A stretch of 64,000 nucleotides of DNA from Rheum nobile (GCA_027886185.1 WOAB01000109.1:8908501-8972500); one strand, 5' to 3'; positions 33,064 to 45,457 are shown, counted from the stretch's first letter. Translations and numbers: made by a program. Notes: generated from the sequence alone by a model not told the origin.

Positions 33064-33612
33064 CCCAAGCCAGGCTCCGACGAGCCCAAGGCGCCCAAGA
33101 CCATGACGTCCTCCATGGTTGAAGACTTAGTCTAGTTTAGCCATTTTTATGTTATTTCCCGTTTTAGTATGTTTTCCATTTCAGTATTTCTATTCCGGTC
33201 ATTTCTATTTCGGGCGTGTGCCCACTATTGCATAGTGGGCTAGCCCATTAGCTTGTTACTCGGCCCAAGCACATTAGGGTTCTTGGCCGAGCCATGTGCC
33301 TTTAAATAGGCCGACATTTTAATCGTTTCAATCACGTTCAATTTAACCCAAGTAAAGTATGAGTTGAGTTTTCCTCCTTCTTCGGGTTCGAGCGTCAAAC
33401 ACATTCTTTTCTTTGCATCCCCTTCATCCGTAGCTCGTCGCTTCGAGCGTCTCGCCCCACCCTCGCCCCAAGCAAGCATTAGAGACCGCGAACCATCACC
33501 TTGGTGGTTTGTATTTATCTCGGTTACCCATCGGAGAAGGATTCGCGCCCGCTCCTGCCTAGATCGGACCACCACGTGCCTCCGAGCCACCTCGGAACGC
33601 ATCACCTTTGGA
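33064..33612 (+). mobile_element. Unclassified LTR-retroelement fragment
   Basis: GC-richer than its surroundings. It has a promoter-like TTTAAATAGG at 33300-33309, a preceding block rich in TTTCCATTT/TTTCGGG words and a CATAGTGGGCTAGCCCATTAG palindromic patch, consistent with an LTR or leader. The left border (33061) cuts copia 2 and the right border (about 33613) cuts a copia gag. No frame is recognised. Confidence 0.35.
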
Positions 33613-34176
33613 AGGGTTGGCATACGTATGAGCTAGTATATCCCAGGCTTCCTTTGCTGTCTTTGCCCGAGTGACGAGGGGTGCCATAGAAGCGGACAAA
33701 GTACCGACAAGGGCACCATATAGCAGTTGATCCTGGCGCATCCAAGAGGTGTACGCCGGATTCGAAGTTGTTGTGGTTTCAGTAGTAATGGTTGATGGCG
33801 GAGCAGGGTGATCGCCATTGAGAAATTTAAAGAGATCATAGCTATTAAGTGTGGCTTGAATCTGAGTCTTCCAAGTGATATAGTTAGTGGAGGAAAGTTT
33901 TATGGCATTGGTAAAATGAACGATGACGAAGGGACGAGTAACGTCAACGGGGTTGGCAATAGTGGTAGAGAACTCGGCTGCCATGGCTGGAGTTTTGTGG
34001 GTTTGTGTTGGGTTTTGTTAGAGAATAACAGGTAGTGGATAAGAAAAGCGGCTGATATCATATAAAGGAATAGAGAAAGTGATATCTTTTATTGAGATAT
34101 TCTGCCTCTATTTATACAAAGATTGAAACTAGAAAAGGAGAGATATCATCTAACAGATCCTAAGATATCTCTAACA
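33613..34176 (-). mobile_element. copia element 3, 5' LTR and start of gag
   Basis: On the minus strand an LTR of about 116 bp (34061-34176, starting TGTTAGAGATATC, with TATAAATAG) is followed by a degenerate primer site (TGATATCAGC). A gag N-terminus then opens at 33984 (MAAEFSTTIANPVDV, LSSTNYITWKTQIQATLNSY, AKEAWDILAHTYANPS). It is cut off after about 125 codons. Confidence 0.7.
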
Positions 34177-34539
34177 ACTACCACTACGTTACTGGGAGAA
34201 TTACAGGGAAGACTAATTCAAAGCACTTCAACATTAAGGACATCCATTTTCTCTACTTAGGGAAATGGGGTTATTTGTTTGAGCTGAATTTTGTCTTTAC
34301 CTTGATTTAGGGCCTTTTTTTATAAAGTAAGAATTCGAAGTGTGCAACTTCGAGAGGCCAGAAACTGGCAACCGGACTAACCGACAATACAACAACTATC
34401 AAGAGAAACAAAAACAAACAACAACGAAACAAACTAAAGCATGATAAAGCAAAGAAACCAAGATATGAGGTGAGTAAAGCACAAAAAAATGTTGCACTGC
34501 CGGAAGGATGGTCATCATCTATCAAGCCGAAACTACAAC

Positions 34540-35157
34540 TCGATTCATCGTATAGGCAAGCTTCATCATCCAAAGAGTGTCTCCAAACAGAGCCGGGAAA
34601 AAATGGGTCAAAAAACAACGCAAGATCACTTCTAGGGCCGGATTGGTGGAGCCTTTATTCACTGCCTTTTGAGGGATTTTGTCGTTGAGGCGGTTGTTAG
34701 CGACGGAGAAAGTACTTAAACGAGTCAAACTAGCCAATTCGAAAGGGATTTCGCCGGATAGCTGATTGTTGGACAAATCGAGCTTGTTCAAGTATTGGCA
34801 ATCGCTGAGATTCGTCGGGATCTCGCCGGTGAGCAGAGAGATCTAGGTATTCGAGGTTGGAAGAGCATATATGGAGAGAGTCAGGGATGTGACCAGAGAG
34901 TTGGAAGTTGCGGAGCGTAAGCTTGAAGAGGCGATCCTCGTGTCCATTCCAATAGAGGACGCCGTCGAATTTGCAGATGTAGTCGGCGAAGGTGTTGGTG
35001 AAGTCCCAAGAGTCGAGACGGCCCTATGGATCCATCCCCTGGCGGCTTCCAAGGCAGCGCCGACGCCGGCGTCTCTGCTGTGGATGGGGGGTTCGGTTGG
35101 GTTTTTGGGTTTCCGGGATCTGATATTTCGGATAGGGGGCAGCGGCCATGGGGCCAT
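34540..35157 (-). pseudogene. LRR receptor-kinase (BIR-like) pseudogene, ectodomain
   Basis: Minus-strand pieces in at least two frames read RLDSWDFTNTFADYICKFDG, LTLRNFQLSGHIPDSLHICS and LDLSNNQLSGEIPFELA, then FSVANNRLN. The order 'cap with W-F then C-K-F-x-G-V, then LSG-IPDSL, then DLSNNQLSGEIP' matches the extracellular part of the BAK1-interacting/BIR-type LRR kinases, cell-surface immune regulators. Three or more LRRs are missing between the second and third blocks. No kinase domain is present. Frameshifts and in-frame stops show it is dead. Confidence 0.65.
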
Positions 35158-35599
35158 TAGTGTTTAGGGTTTTTTGCTTTTCAGCATTGGGAGCATTTTT
35201 CTGATTCTAAAATTGTTTTTAGTGTTGTCGATTGTCTGATTCAGGGCCTTTTAATTACAGTATTGTCTTCTTCTTTTTTCAGAATATGAGGTCAGCAACC
35301 TAATTTTTACATGTCCTATGCTTTACTTTTCTCTTAATTTACAATAGGTTATTTTCGAGTTGAACCTGTATTTTGAAAGAAGTTGAAGAAATTGAAGATC
35401 AAAGTATCAGGTTTGTTGAATATATTATGTTGATACCTTTTTCTCTCCCTGTTTATTTGTTGTAGATCTTGTTCTATATATAATTCTATATATATCTATG
35501 ATTTTGCATAATACAAACTTACCCCTAAAATTCATGCACATGAGGTATTATATTGATTTTTTATCAGCCATAGAAACTTTAGGTTCTATTGTTTTAACC
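35158..35599. other. AT-rich non-coding junction
   Basis: Nothing recognisable between the LRR pseudogene start and the gypsy fragment. Confidence 0.3.
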
Positions 35600-35621
35600 G
35601 TCGCGTCTTGCATTTCTTGTT

Positions 35622-37416
35622 TCAAGATGATGTTAATACAATATGTTTTGCTGATGAATCCGAGAATCTGATATACTCTAGAAGCGATGATAACTTGTGC
35701 AAGTAAGCATCCAATGTGATGGACAACTGTAGTAGCACCACCTTGACTTCGGCCTTGGGTGCTTCGATCCCTAGGCAATGTCGTGTAGCTCCCTGATCAC
35801 CTCTAACTCGGGCTACTCCTCCATCAAATGGAAACACGATGAGTTGATGCAGAGTAGAATGCATTGCGTCCATCAAATGCAGCCACGACCGGCCCAAGAT
35901 GGCGTTGTAATGTGACGGAACATTAATCTCCAAAAATACGGTGATCACTGTCTTCCCTCCAAGGTTGACCGACTCTGTGAGCATTCCAAAAGGCAATATA
36001 GGAAGTGCCTCGAGGCCTTGCAATTGCGTAGAGACTGGAATTAGATCTTCATGCTTCTTTCCCAGCTTCTTGAACATGTTGTATAACATCAAATCGACCG
36101 AGCTGCCTGAATCAACAAGAATCTGGTGGACCTCATAATCTCCAACGTCAACTGTGAGGACTAGCGGATCATTGTGTGGACATTGGAATCCAACGAGGTC
36201 CTGGCTTGAGAAAGATTGGAGTTGAGACTCCTCAACTCAGGGATTCTTTGAAGGTACCACCTGTGCATTCATTACCTCTAGGGTGTGACAGCGATGCCTA
36301 TAATCATGTCGAATTGGATCTGTCTGCTTAGTTGTAGCTTCAATAACATGAATGACCTATTTTTGAACATCTTTTGCTTTCTCAACCTAAGCATCTGGGA
36401 CTCTTTTCTCAGCTTGATCTCTGCATGAACCCGCCCCGGACTCAACAATCTACTTTAGATGCCCCTGTGACACCCACTTTTCCAATTGCTGCTTAAGCAC
36501 TATGCAATCCTCAGTCATATGCCCCTTTTCCTTGTGGAAAGAGCCAAACTTGTTGTAGTCTCTATTCTTTGGATCACCTTTCATTTTAGGAGGCCAACTA
36601 AAGAAGGGCTCTTCCTTAATCCGATTCAGAATCCGGTAAATCGGCTCCTTGAACACCGTGTGAACCGCTTGCATGGTGGTAAGTGGAGGAAGCCCCCTAT
36701 CTTACCCTTGGCCAGATTTCTTTCTGTCACCGGCACCATCCCCTCTTCCCTGCTTTGCAACCGGAGACAAGGATCTCTTGTCCCGACTGGGCTTCGTGTC
36801 ATCTCCCAACTTCATATACTGCCTGATTCGCTCTTGCAATTCCGGAACCCCGACAGGAGCCCTCAAAGTAAGACTTCCTTAACTTGCTCTCCCTTGGAAG
36901 AGCCAATCTGAAAGCAATGACTGTGACCTTCTCATCACAATCGTCCATGTCAGCATAGCATTCCATGAACCTGAGGGCAAACTTCCTCAAAGTTTTTCCC
37001 CTGTGCATTTTCAAATAAAATAAGGCATCCATAGAAGCAGGCTCTCTACTATTGATAATGAAATGCGACACAAATTTCCTAGTCAATTGAATCCAAGAAT
37101 AAATAGAATCTGATTCTAGAGCATGAAACCATTTAGCAACAACCTTTCCCATACTAGTGGGAAACATTTTACACATCAACGAGTCATTCAAAACCCACAG
37201 AGCCATCTTATGAGTATACCTACCAACATGAACAATAGGATATGATTTTCCATCATACAAATCAACCTTCGCGGTTGCATCCGCGTCCTCCTGGAGGACG
37301 TTTTCCCCATAAAACTTAAAGATCGGAAAGAGAACGATTGAACTACCCCAAAAAGCTTCCAGAAACAGTAACAGGTCTTCGTGGTGCCATCGTTTCTTTC
37401 CCACAGACGGCGCCAA
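35622..37416 (-). pseudogene. gypsy (Tat-like) Gag-protease
   Basis: Gag core at 37250-36860 reads YTHKMALWVLNDSLMCKMFP, WIQLTRKFVSHFIINSREPA and LRKFALRFMECYADMDDCDE. It is followed, in another frame from 36674, by a degenerate zinc knuckle (FHKEKGHMTEDC, first Cys lost). The protease has its active site intact (ILVDSGSSVDL near 36110) and continues LGGKTVITVFLEINVPSHYN, AILGRSWLHLMDAMHSTLHQ. There is a frameshift between the gag blocks and at least three stops between knuckle and protease. Confidence 0.75.
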
Positions 37417-37418
37417 AA

Positions 37419-37862
37419 TGTAGTAGCAATAATTTGTACTACCTTAGAGATCGGGAAGAGAACGATTGAACTTACCCAAAAAGCTTCAAAAAACAGTAAC
37501 GGATCTTCGTATTGAATCTGAGATCAAAGAAAACTTAAGGGGTGAGGGATGGGATCCCATGATTCACATCCGACGCTCAAGTTAGTCAAGAATACCAAAA
37601 ATGTCCAATGGAGGCAAAGGAGAAGGAAAATGAACATATGAAAGAAATTGAGAGAGAGACTAGGGCTTTTTTTTCTTTTACCTCTTAATTGTCTTTTTTT
37701 TTTACCTTTTTTCCTAAAAGATAACAAAATAATAACTACCTCCTTATTTGGTGGTCAATTAATGATATCTTGCCAATTAATTGCCTCATAAAGATATCTC
37801 TTTATTTTTTAATTTTTTTAATTTTAGGGATAATTAATTATTCACAGTTATCCCTCTCAACA
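37419..37862 (-). repeat. LTR of the Tat-like gypsy element
   Basis: On the minus strand it begins TGTTGAGAGGGATAACTG and ends TTGCTACTACA, next to the primer region. A 62-bp segment near its end (37447-37507) is present again, diverged, at 37320-37383 at the start of the gag frame. Confidence 0.65.
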
Positions 37863-37883
37863 ACATTGTTTGATGTGTTTGAT

Positions 37884-38246
37884 TAGGGGTGTTCATCCGG
37901 TCCGGAGACCGGACCTATTCAAAAGTCTAGACCGGTTTAGACCGGTCCTTATTAAAAAAAAAAACTTATTTAAAATCTTAAAAAAATATATAAAAAACAT
38001 TTATACTCCCAACTTATTAAATTAAGAAAAATATCTATAAAAAAAACATATAAATCTCCAAAAAAACATATAAAAACATATAAATTAAGAAAAATATTTT
38101 TTTAAAAAAAAATCCGGTCCGGACCGGTTTTTTTCCGGGTTTGGACCGGACCGGACCCGGATTAAGGGGAAAACCTGGACCGGAGACCGGACCGTAATTT
38201 CATCGGTCCGGTCCGGTCCGGTCCGGTCCCATTTTGAACATCCCTA
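37884..38246. mobile_element. hAT-type MITE, 363 bp, CCGGTCCGG-rich
   Basis: The ends read TAGGGGTGTTCATCCGG and, reversed, TAGGGATGTTCAAAATGG. They are flanked by a perfect 8-bp duplication TGTTTGAT (37876-37883 and 38247-38254). Both halves carry many CCGGTCCGG / GACCGGA words around an A/T-rich centre. It is non-coding and non-autonomous. The terminus resembles that of the MITE at 18430. Confidence 0.88.
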
Positions 38247-38297
38247 TGTTTGATACACTTTCACTGTCTATTACATTAGGAAGTTGTAGTTATAACT

Positions 38298-40975
38298 TGT
38301 AATATCCCTCAATTTTTAGTAAGGATATTCAGGTAATTTTTCCCAACCTTCACTAATTAATTATTTCGCTTTCAGTGGAGTTTGGATTTTCTGAAATATC
38401 CATGATATCTGAAATAATTCCCTGAGTGGTATAAAATACATTCAATGTATTTTCGATACTTAGAATATTTGTTTGGATACAAACATATAATTTTTGGGGT
38501 TTAATACCCATACCAAAAACCAATTCTTCACGCACTGCCGAAAGAGCTAGCCGAAAGCACTCCCGAAAGTGCGCGAAGTTGTCGCTGGCTCGAGCCCCGT
38601 GTTGGTCGGCTCTCCTGCAGCGTGGTCGGGGCTTCTCCTGGAGCTATATAAGGAGCTCGTTGGAGAAGCTGAAATGGGCACCGATCTGTCTCCCTCTCGT
38701 CTCTCCCCTGTTCCTCTCGTCTCCTCTGGTTTGCGCCTCAGCCCAGCCCAGCCTTCCTCCTCTGTTGCGGCGTGGTGGTTGTGGTGGCTGAGATCGCCGA
38801 CGACGAGAACCTCCCGGCGTCGAGGCGGCAGAAGCCCAGCTCGTCCCTCGTCTGACGTCGCCAGCCGCCGAGCTCCCCTGTTCGCGTCGCCCTCCGCTCC
38901 TCTGTTTTGAGTTTCTCCCACCGGCGAGCCTAGCGTGGTGCTCCGTCGTTGAGCTGCGGCTAGACGATTGGTGGTGCTCCTCCTCCCCGCCGCCTCTGCT
39001 CCTTCCCGGCGTGTCCATGATGGAAGCCGAGCTCCCTGTTGTTGTGTTGTTGAAGGAGAAAGGTTGAAGGAGGAGGAATAGTGGAGTGGGCCCCCTGTTG
39101 AATTGTTTCGTGATGGGCCCATTAGCCCATTAAGCCTCCAGTCCAAATTCAACCCGAAATTATTCGAGCGGTATAATTTCGATTCCTTTTCGTCCGTATT
39201 TTTTTTAAGGAAAGTTTAATAAATTATTTTATGATTTAATATCATAGAAATTTATTAAATATAAATTCTTAAATTCGTTCAGTCAAATTAATTGATAGAT
39301 ATTAATTTGTCAGTTAGAACGTGATCTGCTGGGTCGCGTGTGGACTCGTACTCTGGTAGGAATATTCTGAAGCTTAAGCCATATCCTCGGAAAGGATATT
39401 TTCGGTAGTCGTCTCGTCCAGATTCATCGCCGAATCTATTCCAGGCAAGTGGCGGTTCGCTCTTGCTCATCGTTCCATATTTACATTAATTATCAGTAGT
39501 TTATCTGAGTAATTAATTTGGAATGATTACTGTGTTTGTCTGGAAAAGGTTTTATAAACGGTTTTGGAAAATCATATAATAGGTTGTATATCTGTTAGAA
39601 AGACGTTATTATCTGTGATCGCCTTCCGGGCATTTATGTGGATTTATCCTGTCCTGTGGTTGTGTTGTAACTGTAAGTTAGCACAAGTATTTGTAGGAAC
39701 GCCTGGATCCTGAGAGTTCCATGCGCGTTCCTTTATAACTGTAAGGGCAATGAAGACCCAACGATTGTTGAAGTTTGAACTCAGTGAGGTTCATTCTTTT
39801 AAAGGGCGAGCAAGACCCTGCGATAGTAGAAGTTTGGACTCTGTGAGGTTCATTCTTTCGATGTAGATTCAGAGGTTTGGACTCGGTGAGGTTCATTCCT
39901 TAGATATGGGTCCTGCGTGACAGGGACATATATTAAAAGCTTTTAATGTGTTAATCGTTTTGGAATTAAATAAGATAAGGTGCCCGAGAGCACTTAATTA
40001 ATATACCTTTGGCGAGTAGTGTAGCTAAGTAAATAGTACAGCTAGGAAAGCTCGTCTTGACTTTTGATCAGAGTACGTTCTCTTTCCAATCTGGATTCGC
40101 TGTAAGCGATGAGGTTGGTCGTGAACCGAAACATCTTAGTCAGTTTTTAAATCATCGTTATGTGGTTCTGTAAGATCCAGACTTGAATGTAGTACGTTCT
40201 CCTTCCGATCTGGATTCGCTGTAAGCGGTGAGGTTGGTTGTGAGCCGAAGCATCTCAGTCAGCTTTTAATCGATGTTGTTTGATTCTGTAAACATTCCAG
40301 ATTTGTCATATTTCCTTAAAGACTCATTTCCTTTGGAGTCTTCTTTCGGGTCGATTTCTGTGAAGATTAAGTCTTCCAGAATCTTCTCTTGTGCATACCT
40401 CTTGTTGTTATTCCGTGAAAGTGTCGGGTTATGTATCGTCCCTTCGGTTATTATTCGAGGGACAATGATAGTAAACGGTTACGATCACTCGAACCACTCT
40501 GCTTTTTACCCTTGCTAGTCTATTCAAGTAGACTAACCCACGAACATTGTTCTCTGCATGTGGGCTGGTGTCATCCGTTCAATTCGACACATCAGATAGA
40601 GCGAAGATATGAGGAGACTAGATTGACTATGAAGACGACGGTTGTTTTTGGATGTTTTAATAATTTCTTTTAATCAGGTTGAGATCCTTGGGTAGATGAT
40701 CATTACGATCACAACCTTTTTTGTAATATCTTTTAAAAGACTTCCGTTGTACTTTGTTTAAACTCTGTATTTGTCCTAATCGGGATTGGGATGTAATCCC
40801 GGGACTAATGTTTCATTTGATTGCTGTTTTGATTTGAATACTTTGATCATTATGTATCAATTGTATTTCCTAAATTGTATTTAAACCGGTAAAGCCTTGG
40901 GTGATCTTGGTAAGGAACACTGGGGTCACTAGCGGTAATACCTTTCCAAATGGATTAAGATTTGGGGGTGTTACA
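38298..40975 (+). repeat. 5' LTR of the Tekay-like element
   Basis: TGTAATATCCC to GGGGGTGTTACA. TATA box CTATATAAGG at 38644-38653. A GC-rich block (38560-39060) follows, giving long antisense open frames that are repeated in the 3' LTR and are not genes. Internal short repeats GTGAGGTTCATTC (39780-39900) and a duplicated CGCTGTAAGCGRTGAGGTTG block (about 40095 and 40210) occur. Confidence 0.9.
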
Positions 40976-40979
40976 GTTG

Positions 40980-40991
40980 TGGTATCAGAGC
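40980..40991 (+). promoter_or_regulatory. Primer-binding site of the Tekay-like element
   Basis: TGGTATCAGAGC, tRNA-iMet type, four bases after the LTR end. The leader after it (TTTTTAAAACGGGTTTGGG) is shared with the element at 27344. Confidence 0.85.
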
Positions 40992-41426
40992 TAAAGTTTT
41001 TAAAACGGGTTTGGGATTTTATAAATCATTTATCCGTTTTTGAAAATGCTTTAAAAGGGCTCTGAATTTTTCAAAGTGAAAAGAATTTCAAAACACCGTT
41101 CATTGTCATGTCTTCTGTACAGTCTGATATAGTAAGCTTGCTTCTATGTCTAGAAAGACTAATTCTTTCCCCGTTGCCCCGCTGGATATGGGTGCATTCT
41201 GTTCTCTTCAGAGGAACCCGGGAGAAGCCGAGGTGGTTTCGCCATCTCCAGTTAGGCTTTATTCCCAATTCGCTCGTTGTGAGTTGAGGTTGTAGAACCT
41301 AGTAACTCGGTTTGAGTCCATCAATAGAAATTACCAAGTTGATCTATTCTAAGTTGATTTTATTACGATAAATATATCAGAATGATATTAATGTGATAAA
41401 ATCCTTGGAATTTGATCGGTAAACAG

Positions 41427-42764
41427 ATGGTGAACACGAGGAACGTTATCCATGCTGGTGCTGGGCCGAGCAACAACCCCAGACCAAACCCGAGGATTGA
41501 TGCAGACCCGTCAGGAGAGCGTGAGTCTGTCTTCAACAATAATCCAGGAGGCAATGGCCAAGCTCAGGCCGACGCTCTAGTAGTGCTCGATGCAGCGACA
41601 GTCGCAGCAATTCGGGGGATTGTTCTGCAAGCAATCACCGAGATAATGAGGCCAATCGCACCTCAGGCACAAGGAGTGCCAGTACCTCCAGAAGTTCCGA
41701 GGTTTGAGGAACAAGAGAACCAGGTACTACAGGGAGGCGTGATCAGGAATAGAGGGGAGTATGGCCGAGCTCTGAAGGCCATTAACTCTATGAGACCTGA
41801 TAGCTATGATGGAAAAGGAGAGCCAGTCAGAGTGGCTCATTGGTTCTCACATATGGAATGGTTGTTTCGTAATGTTGAGTGCACTGAAGCAGAGAAAGTG
41901 CACATAGCTTCTCTACAGTTGAAGGAAGAAGCCAGTGAATGGTGGGAGAGTACCGGCTTAGCTAATAGCCCGGTGTTGACCTAGTCAATGTTTAAGACCA
42001 AGATGACAGATCGTTTCTTCTCTCGAGCTATGAGAGAGGAGAAACACAAGGAGTTCTTGTATCCTAAGACGGATGGATTGAAGGTGACCGAGCTGGCCAC
42101 TAAATTCAATCATTTGCTACAGTATGCTAAACCAGAGATATCCAGTGAGACACAAAAGATCTGGTACTTCCATGAATGGATGAGCCCGGATATTAAACCA
42201 TGGATGGTGCATCACACATGCTCTACTCTCGAGCAGTACGTGGATGCAGCCTACAAGTTGGAGGTAACTCTGGAGGAGTCCGCTCATAAGCTGGAGAATC
42301 AAGTTAAGGGAAAGGGTGGGCAACAGGATCGCCAGGTTGGTTCATTCAAATGACCGGCATCGCCTACCAAGTTTGAGAAGTCTGGTCGTGCTAAGACCGA
42401 GACAACTCAGTCTGACTCTGTCAGGGGCTCAGGTTGGAGCAGCGGAGTGATTCAGTGTCATAATTGTGGTGCATCTGGGCACAACAGTTTTGCATGTCGG
42501 TATGAGAAGAAGGCATGTTTTGGTTGTGGGAAGGAAGGGCATATGCAGAGGTTCTGTCGGCAGGGAATGCAGAAAGGAGCGGAGTCTCATCAGGGGTCTG
42601 TTAATCCAAACAACAGACCTAGGTTTAAACCAGCAGAGACTTCCAATCCTTCGATGCAGACAACTGCGCAGAATAAAGGGAAAGCCCCAATGACTTCTGG
42701 AAGTCAGGGTCAACGTCTTTACGTGATGCGTGAGGCGGATGGACCCTATGCTCCTAATGCTTAG
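41427..42764 (+). pseudogene. Tekay Gag with two in-frame stops
   Basis: The frame opens MVNTRN, a common Tekay Gag start. It contains the capsid-like core (MRPDSYDGKGEPVRVAHWF, EKVHIASLQLKEEASEWW, then FLYPKTDGLKVTELATKFNH). A double zinc knuckle follows, CHNCGASGHNSFAC and CFGCGKEGHMQRFC. Two knuckles bind the genomic RNA during packaging. The frame is continuous, except for TAG at 41982-41984 and TGA at 42351-42353. Confidence 0.85.
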
Positions 42765-42769
42765 AGTAC

Positions 42770-45420
42770 TTTGTATCTGCATTACACTTTTGTTAATGTG
42801 TTGTTGATGTGGGTGCTACCCAGACTTTCATTTTGGATGGTTGTAAGTTAAGTTGTGTGTGCAACGAGGTTGTGAACCTTTTGTTGTAACTCTTCTTATA
42901 TATGAACCTTTGGTTTATACCAAGTTAATGTTTTGTTGCTTGGTATGGGGTAAGGTCTCGTGTTCGAGACTCACCAACAACCTCTTAGGAGATGACTGCC
43001 TATTAATTAGGTGAAGCTACCAAGGATGGGTTGAGATGTATGGACAGCGGCTCATGGCAACAGTAGACGCTAGTAATGGTTGGGCCTGGGCTCGGAACCA
43101 CTAGTGAGTCGTCTGTGAACCATGTAGTGGGCTGGTCCAAGATGGTAACCATTTAGTGGGAACCAATCGTCTGTCGGAATTGTCGATTACCATCAAGGGT
43201 AAGAAATTCAAAGCGATTTGACCTAAATAACCATGGTCCCATACGATAATTATTCTCGGTATGGATTGACGGAAGCGTCATAAGGCAGTGATCGACTTCA
43301 GTTTTGATATTCCTGTGGTTAGAGGATTTCCGGGTGTCTTTCCAAAAGATATTCCTAGATACCCCGAATCGTGTTGTGGAGTTTGCCGTTGATCTCGAGC
43401 CGAGTACCACGCCGATCTCTGAGGCACCGTACCGGATGGCTCCTGTTGAGATGCAAGAGTTGAAGAAGCAACTCAAGGATCTTCTTGACAAAAGTTATAT
43501 AAAGCTGAGTGCATCACCTTAAGTAGGAGTGCTCTAGTTTTATTTGTCAAAAAGAAAGATGGACCGTTTCGACTTTGTTTTGACTTTCGAGAGTTGAATA
43601 AAGTCACGATCAAGAGCAAGTATCTATGCCAAGGAGTGATGATCTGTTGGATCAACTCCAGGGAGCGAAAGTTTTCTCCAAGATCGACCTGAGATCTGGT
43701 TTTTATCAGCTCAGGATTCGTGAGGATGATATTCCGAGGATTGCATTTCGGACGAGAGATGGTCACTACGAGTTTGTAGTCATGCCATCTGGATCTACGA
43801 ATGCTCCATCAGTTTTCTTGAACCTAGTGCATCGATGTTTTAGACCAGTACTTGAATAAGTTCATAGTGGTCTTCATCAATGGCATTTTGATATTTTTCC
43901 CGAGCAAGGAAGCTCACAGGGAACATCTGCGGATTGCTTTATCGGTCCTTAGACCAAGTCGGCTGTACGCAAAGTGGGATAAGTGCGATTGTTGGATCTA
44001 GAAGTGGCTTTCTTAGGCCATGTGATCAATAAGAATGAGGTTATGGTTATTTCCCAGAAGAGTGAATCAGTAGTTGTTTGGAAGCGGCCTCAGGGTGTGA
44101 GCGAGGTGCGCAGTTTCCCAGAGCTTGCTGAGCATTATAGACGGTTCATGGAAGGATTTTTCTAAGATCACTCCACCTATGACCAGTCTGTCCACAAGGT
44201 TCACCAGAAGTTGTCTGGGATGACAAGTGCAAGACCAGTTTTCAAGAAGTTGAAATAGTGTCTGACTTATGCACCAGTTTTGGCATTGTCGAAAAGAATG
44301 ATGGCTATATGGTCTATAGTAATGCTTCGAGAAATGGGTTAGGATGTGTCTTTGATGCAGAGGGGCAAGGTTATTGCATACGCATCTAGACAATTGAAAA
44401 CCTATGAAGCAAACTAACCAACACATGACCTAGAACTAGCAGTAATAGTGTTTGCATTGGAAACTGAGGTTACTTGGGTGACCCAGAGGTCAGCAGAAGT
44501 GTTCCACTAGGAGATTATTCATTTACATGGCATTCCTAAGACCATTGTATCGGATTGAGATGGCCGATTTATGTCAAGTTTATAGCAAGAACTTTACAAG
44601 GCCATGGGAACTGAATTGAGATTCAGCAGCGTTTCATCCTCAGACAGATGGTCAGTCTGAAAAGACCATCTAGACCCTGGAGGATATGCTAAGAAGCATA
44701 CGTACTCGATCATCCGACTAACTGGGAAGACAGCCTAAGTCTGATTGATCTCACGTACGATAATAGCTGGCATGCTACAATCAAAATGATTCTGTTCGAA
44801 GCTTTGTATGGTCACAAAGGCAGATCTCCGATTTGTTGGGTTGAGTATACCGACAAGATTCTGCTTAGACCAGAGTTGGTCGAGAAGACAGCTCCAGACA
44901 TTACTTTGATTAAGACAGAGAATGTTGACCATTCAGAGTCGACAAAAGTCTTACGCAGACCAGAAGCGTAGAACTGTCAAGTTCAAGGTTGGTGGCAAGG
45001 TACTTGTCAGAGTATCGATCGCCATCCAAGGAGTATTCAGGTTTGGTAAGCGTGAGAAGTTTAACCCTCGCTACGTGGGACCATTCGAGATTCTGGTTAG
45101 AGTAGGATCTCTAGCGTACCGTTTGGCATTGCCGCCATCGGCACACCCAGTGCATAATGTGTTCCACGTATCATTGCTAAGGAAATACGTGCCATATGAG
45201 TCTCGTGTGCTGAGCTATAAGGACATCGAGATTCAGGCAAATGGTACTTGAGAGGAGATGCTTGTGCGCATTCTCGAGTGTTGTGTGAAGCAACTGCGCA
45301 ATGAGATCGTACTGTTGGTACAAATTCTGTGGTCCAAGTCTGGGACAGAAGAAGTTACTTGGGAAACCTGAGAAACTGAGGCGGATATGCTTAGACGCTT
45401 TCCCGAGTTGTTTTCGGCCA
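42770..45420 (+). pseudogene. Tekay Pol remnants
   Basis: The protease site reads DVGATQTFI, where DSGAT is expected (Ser replaced). Reverse transcriptase is readable at 43304-43910 across frames (VVEFAVDLEPSTTPISEAPY, FSKIDLRSGFYQLRIREDD, MPSGSTNAPSVF). Its catalytic motif is changed to FINGILIF (43876 onward), where F/Y-x-D-D is expected. RNase H (GLGCVFDAEGQ) and integrase (IHLHGIPKTIVS, MILFEALYGHKGRSPICW) are fragmentary. The integrase C-terminus (FNPRYVGPFEILVRVGSLAY, HNVFHVSLLRKYVPYESRV) and chromodomain-like tail (to 45415) are best preserved. More than a dozen stops or shifts make it inactive. Confidence 0.8.
42865..43145 (+). repeat. Possible SINE-like insertion in the protease region
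   Basis: About 280 bp unrelated to gypsy protease separates the protease start from its end. It contains GGTCTCGTGTTCGAGACTC, which fits a tRNA-type B box (GTTCGAGAC). I could not define target duplications or an A box confidently. Confidence 0.3.
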
Positions 45421-45457
45421 AGTTTCGGGGTCGAAACTTCTTTTAAGGGGGAGGTGA

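Larger units (their letters stand above)
35600..37862 (-). mobile_element. Ty3/gypsy (Tat/Ogre-like) 5' part, minus strand
   Basis: A 5' LTR (37419-37862), a primer-site region (TGGCGCCGTCTGTGGG on the minus strand, 37401-37416) and gag-protease survive. Reverse transcriptase onward is missing. The TGGCGCCGTCTGTGGG junction and the Gag sequence are typical of the Tat-type elements, by recall. The left border near 35600 is where coding similarity ends. Confidence 0.7.

Noticed and set aside
38547..39152. GC-rich antisense frames of 113-201 codons in the gypsy LTR
   Set aside because: Present in both LTRs, high-GC leader sequence with several open frames at once and no conserved domain.
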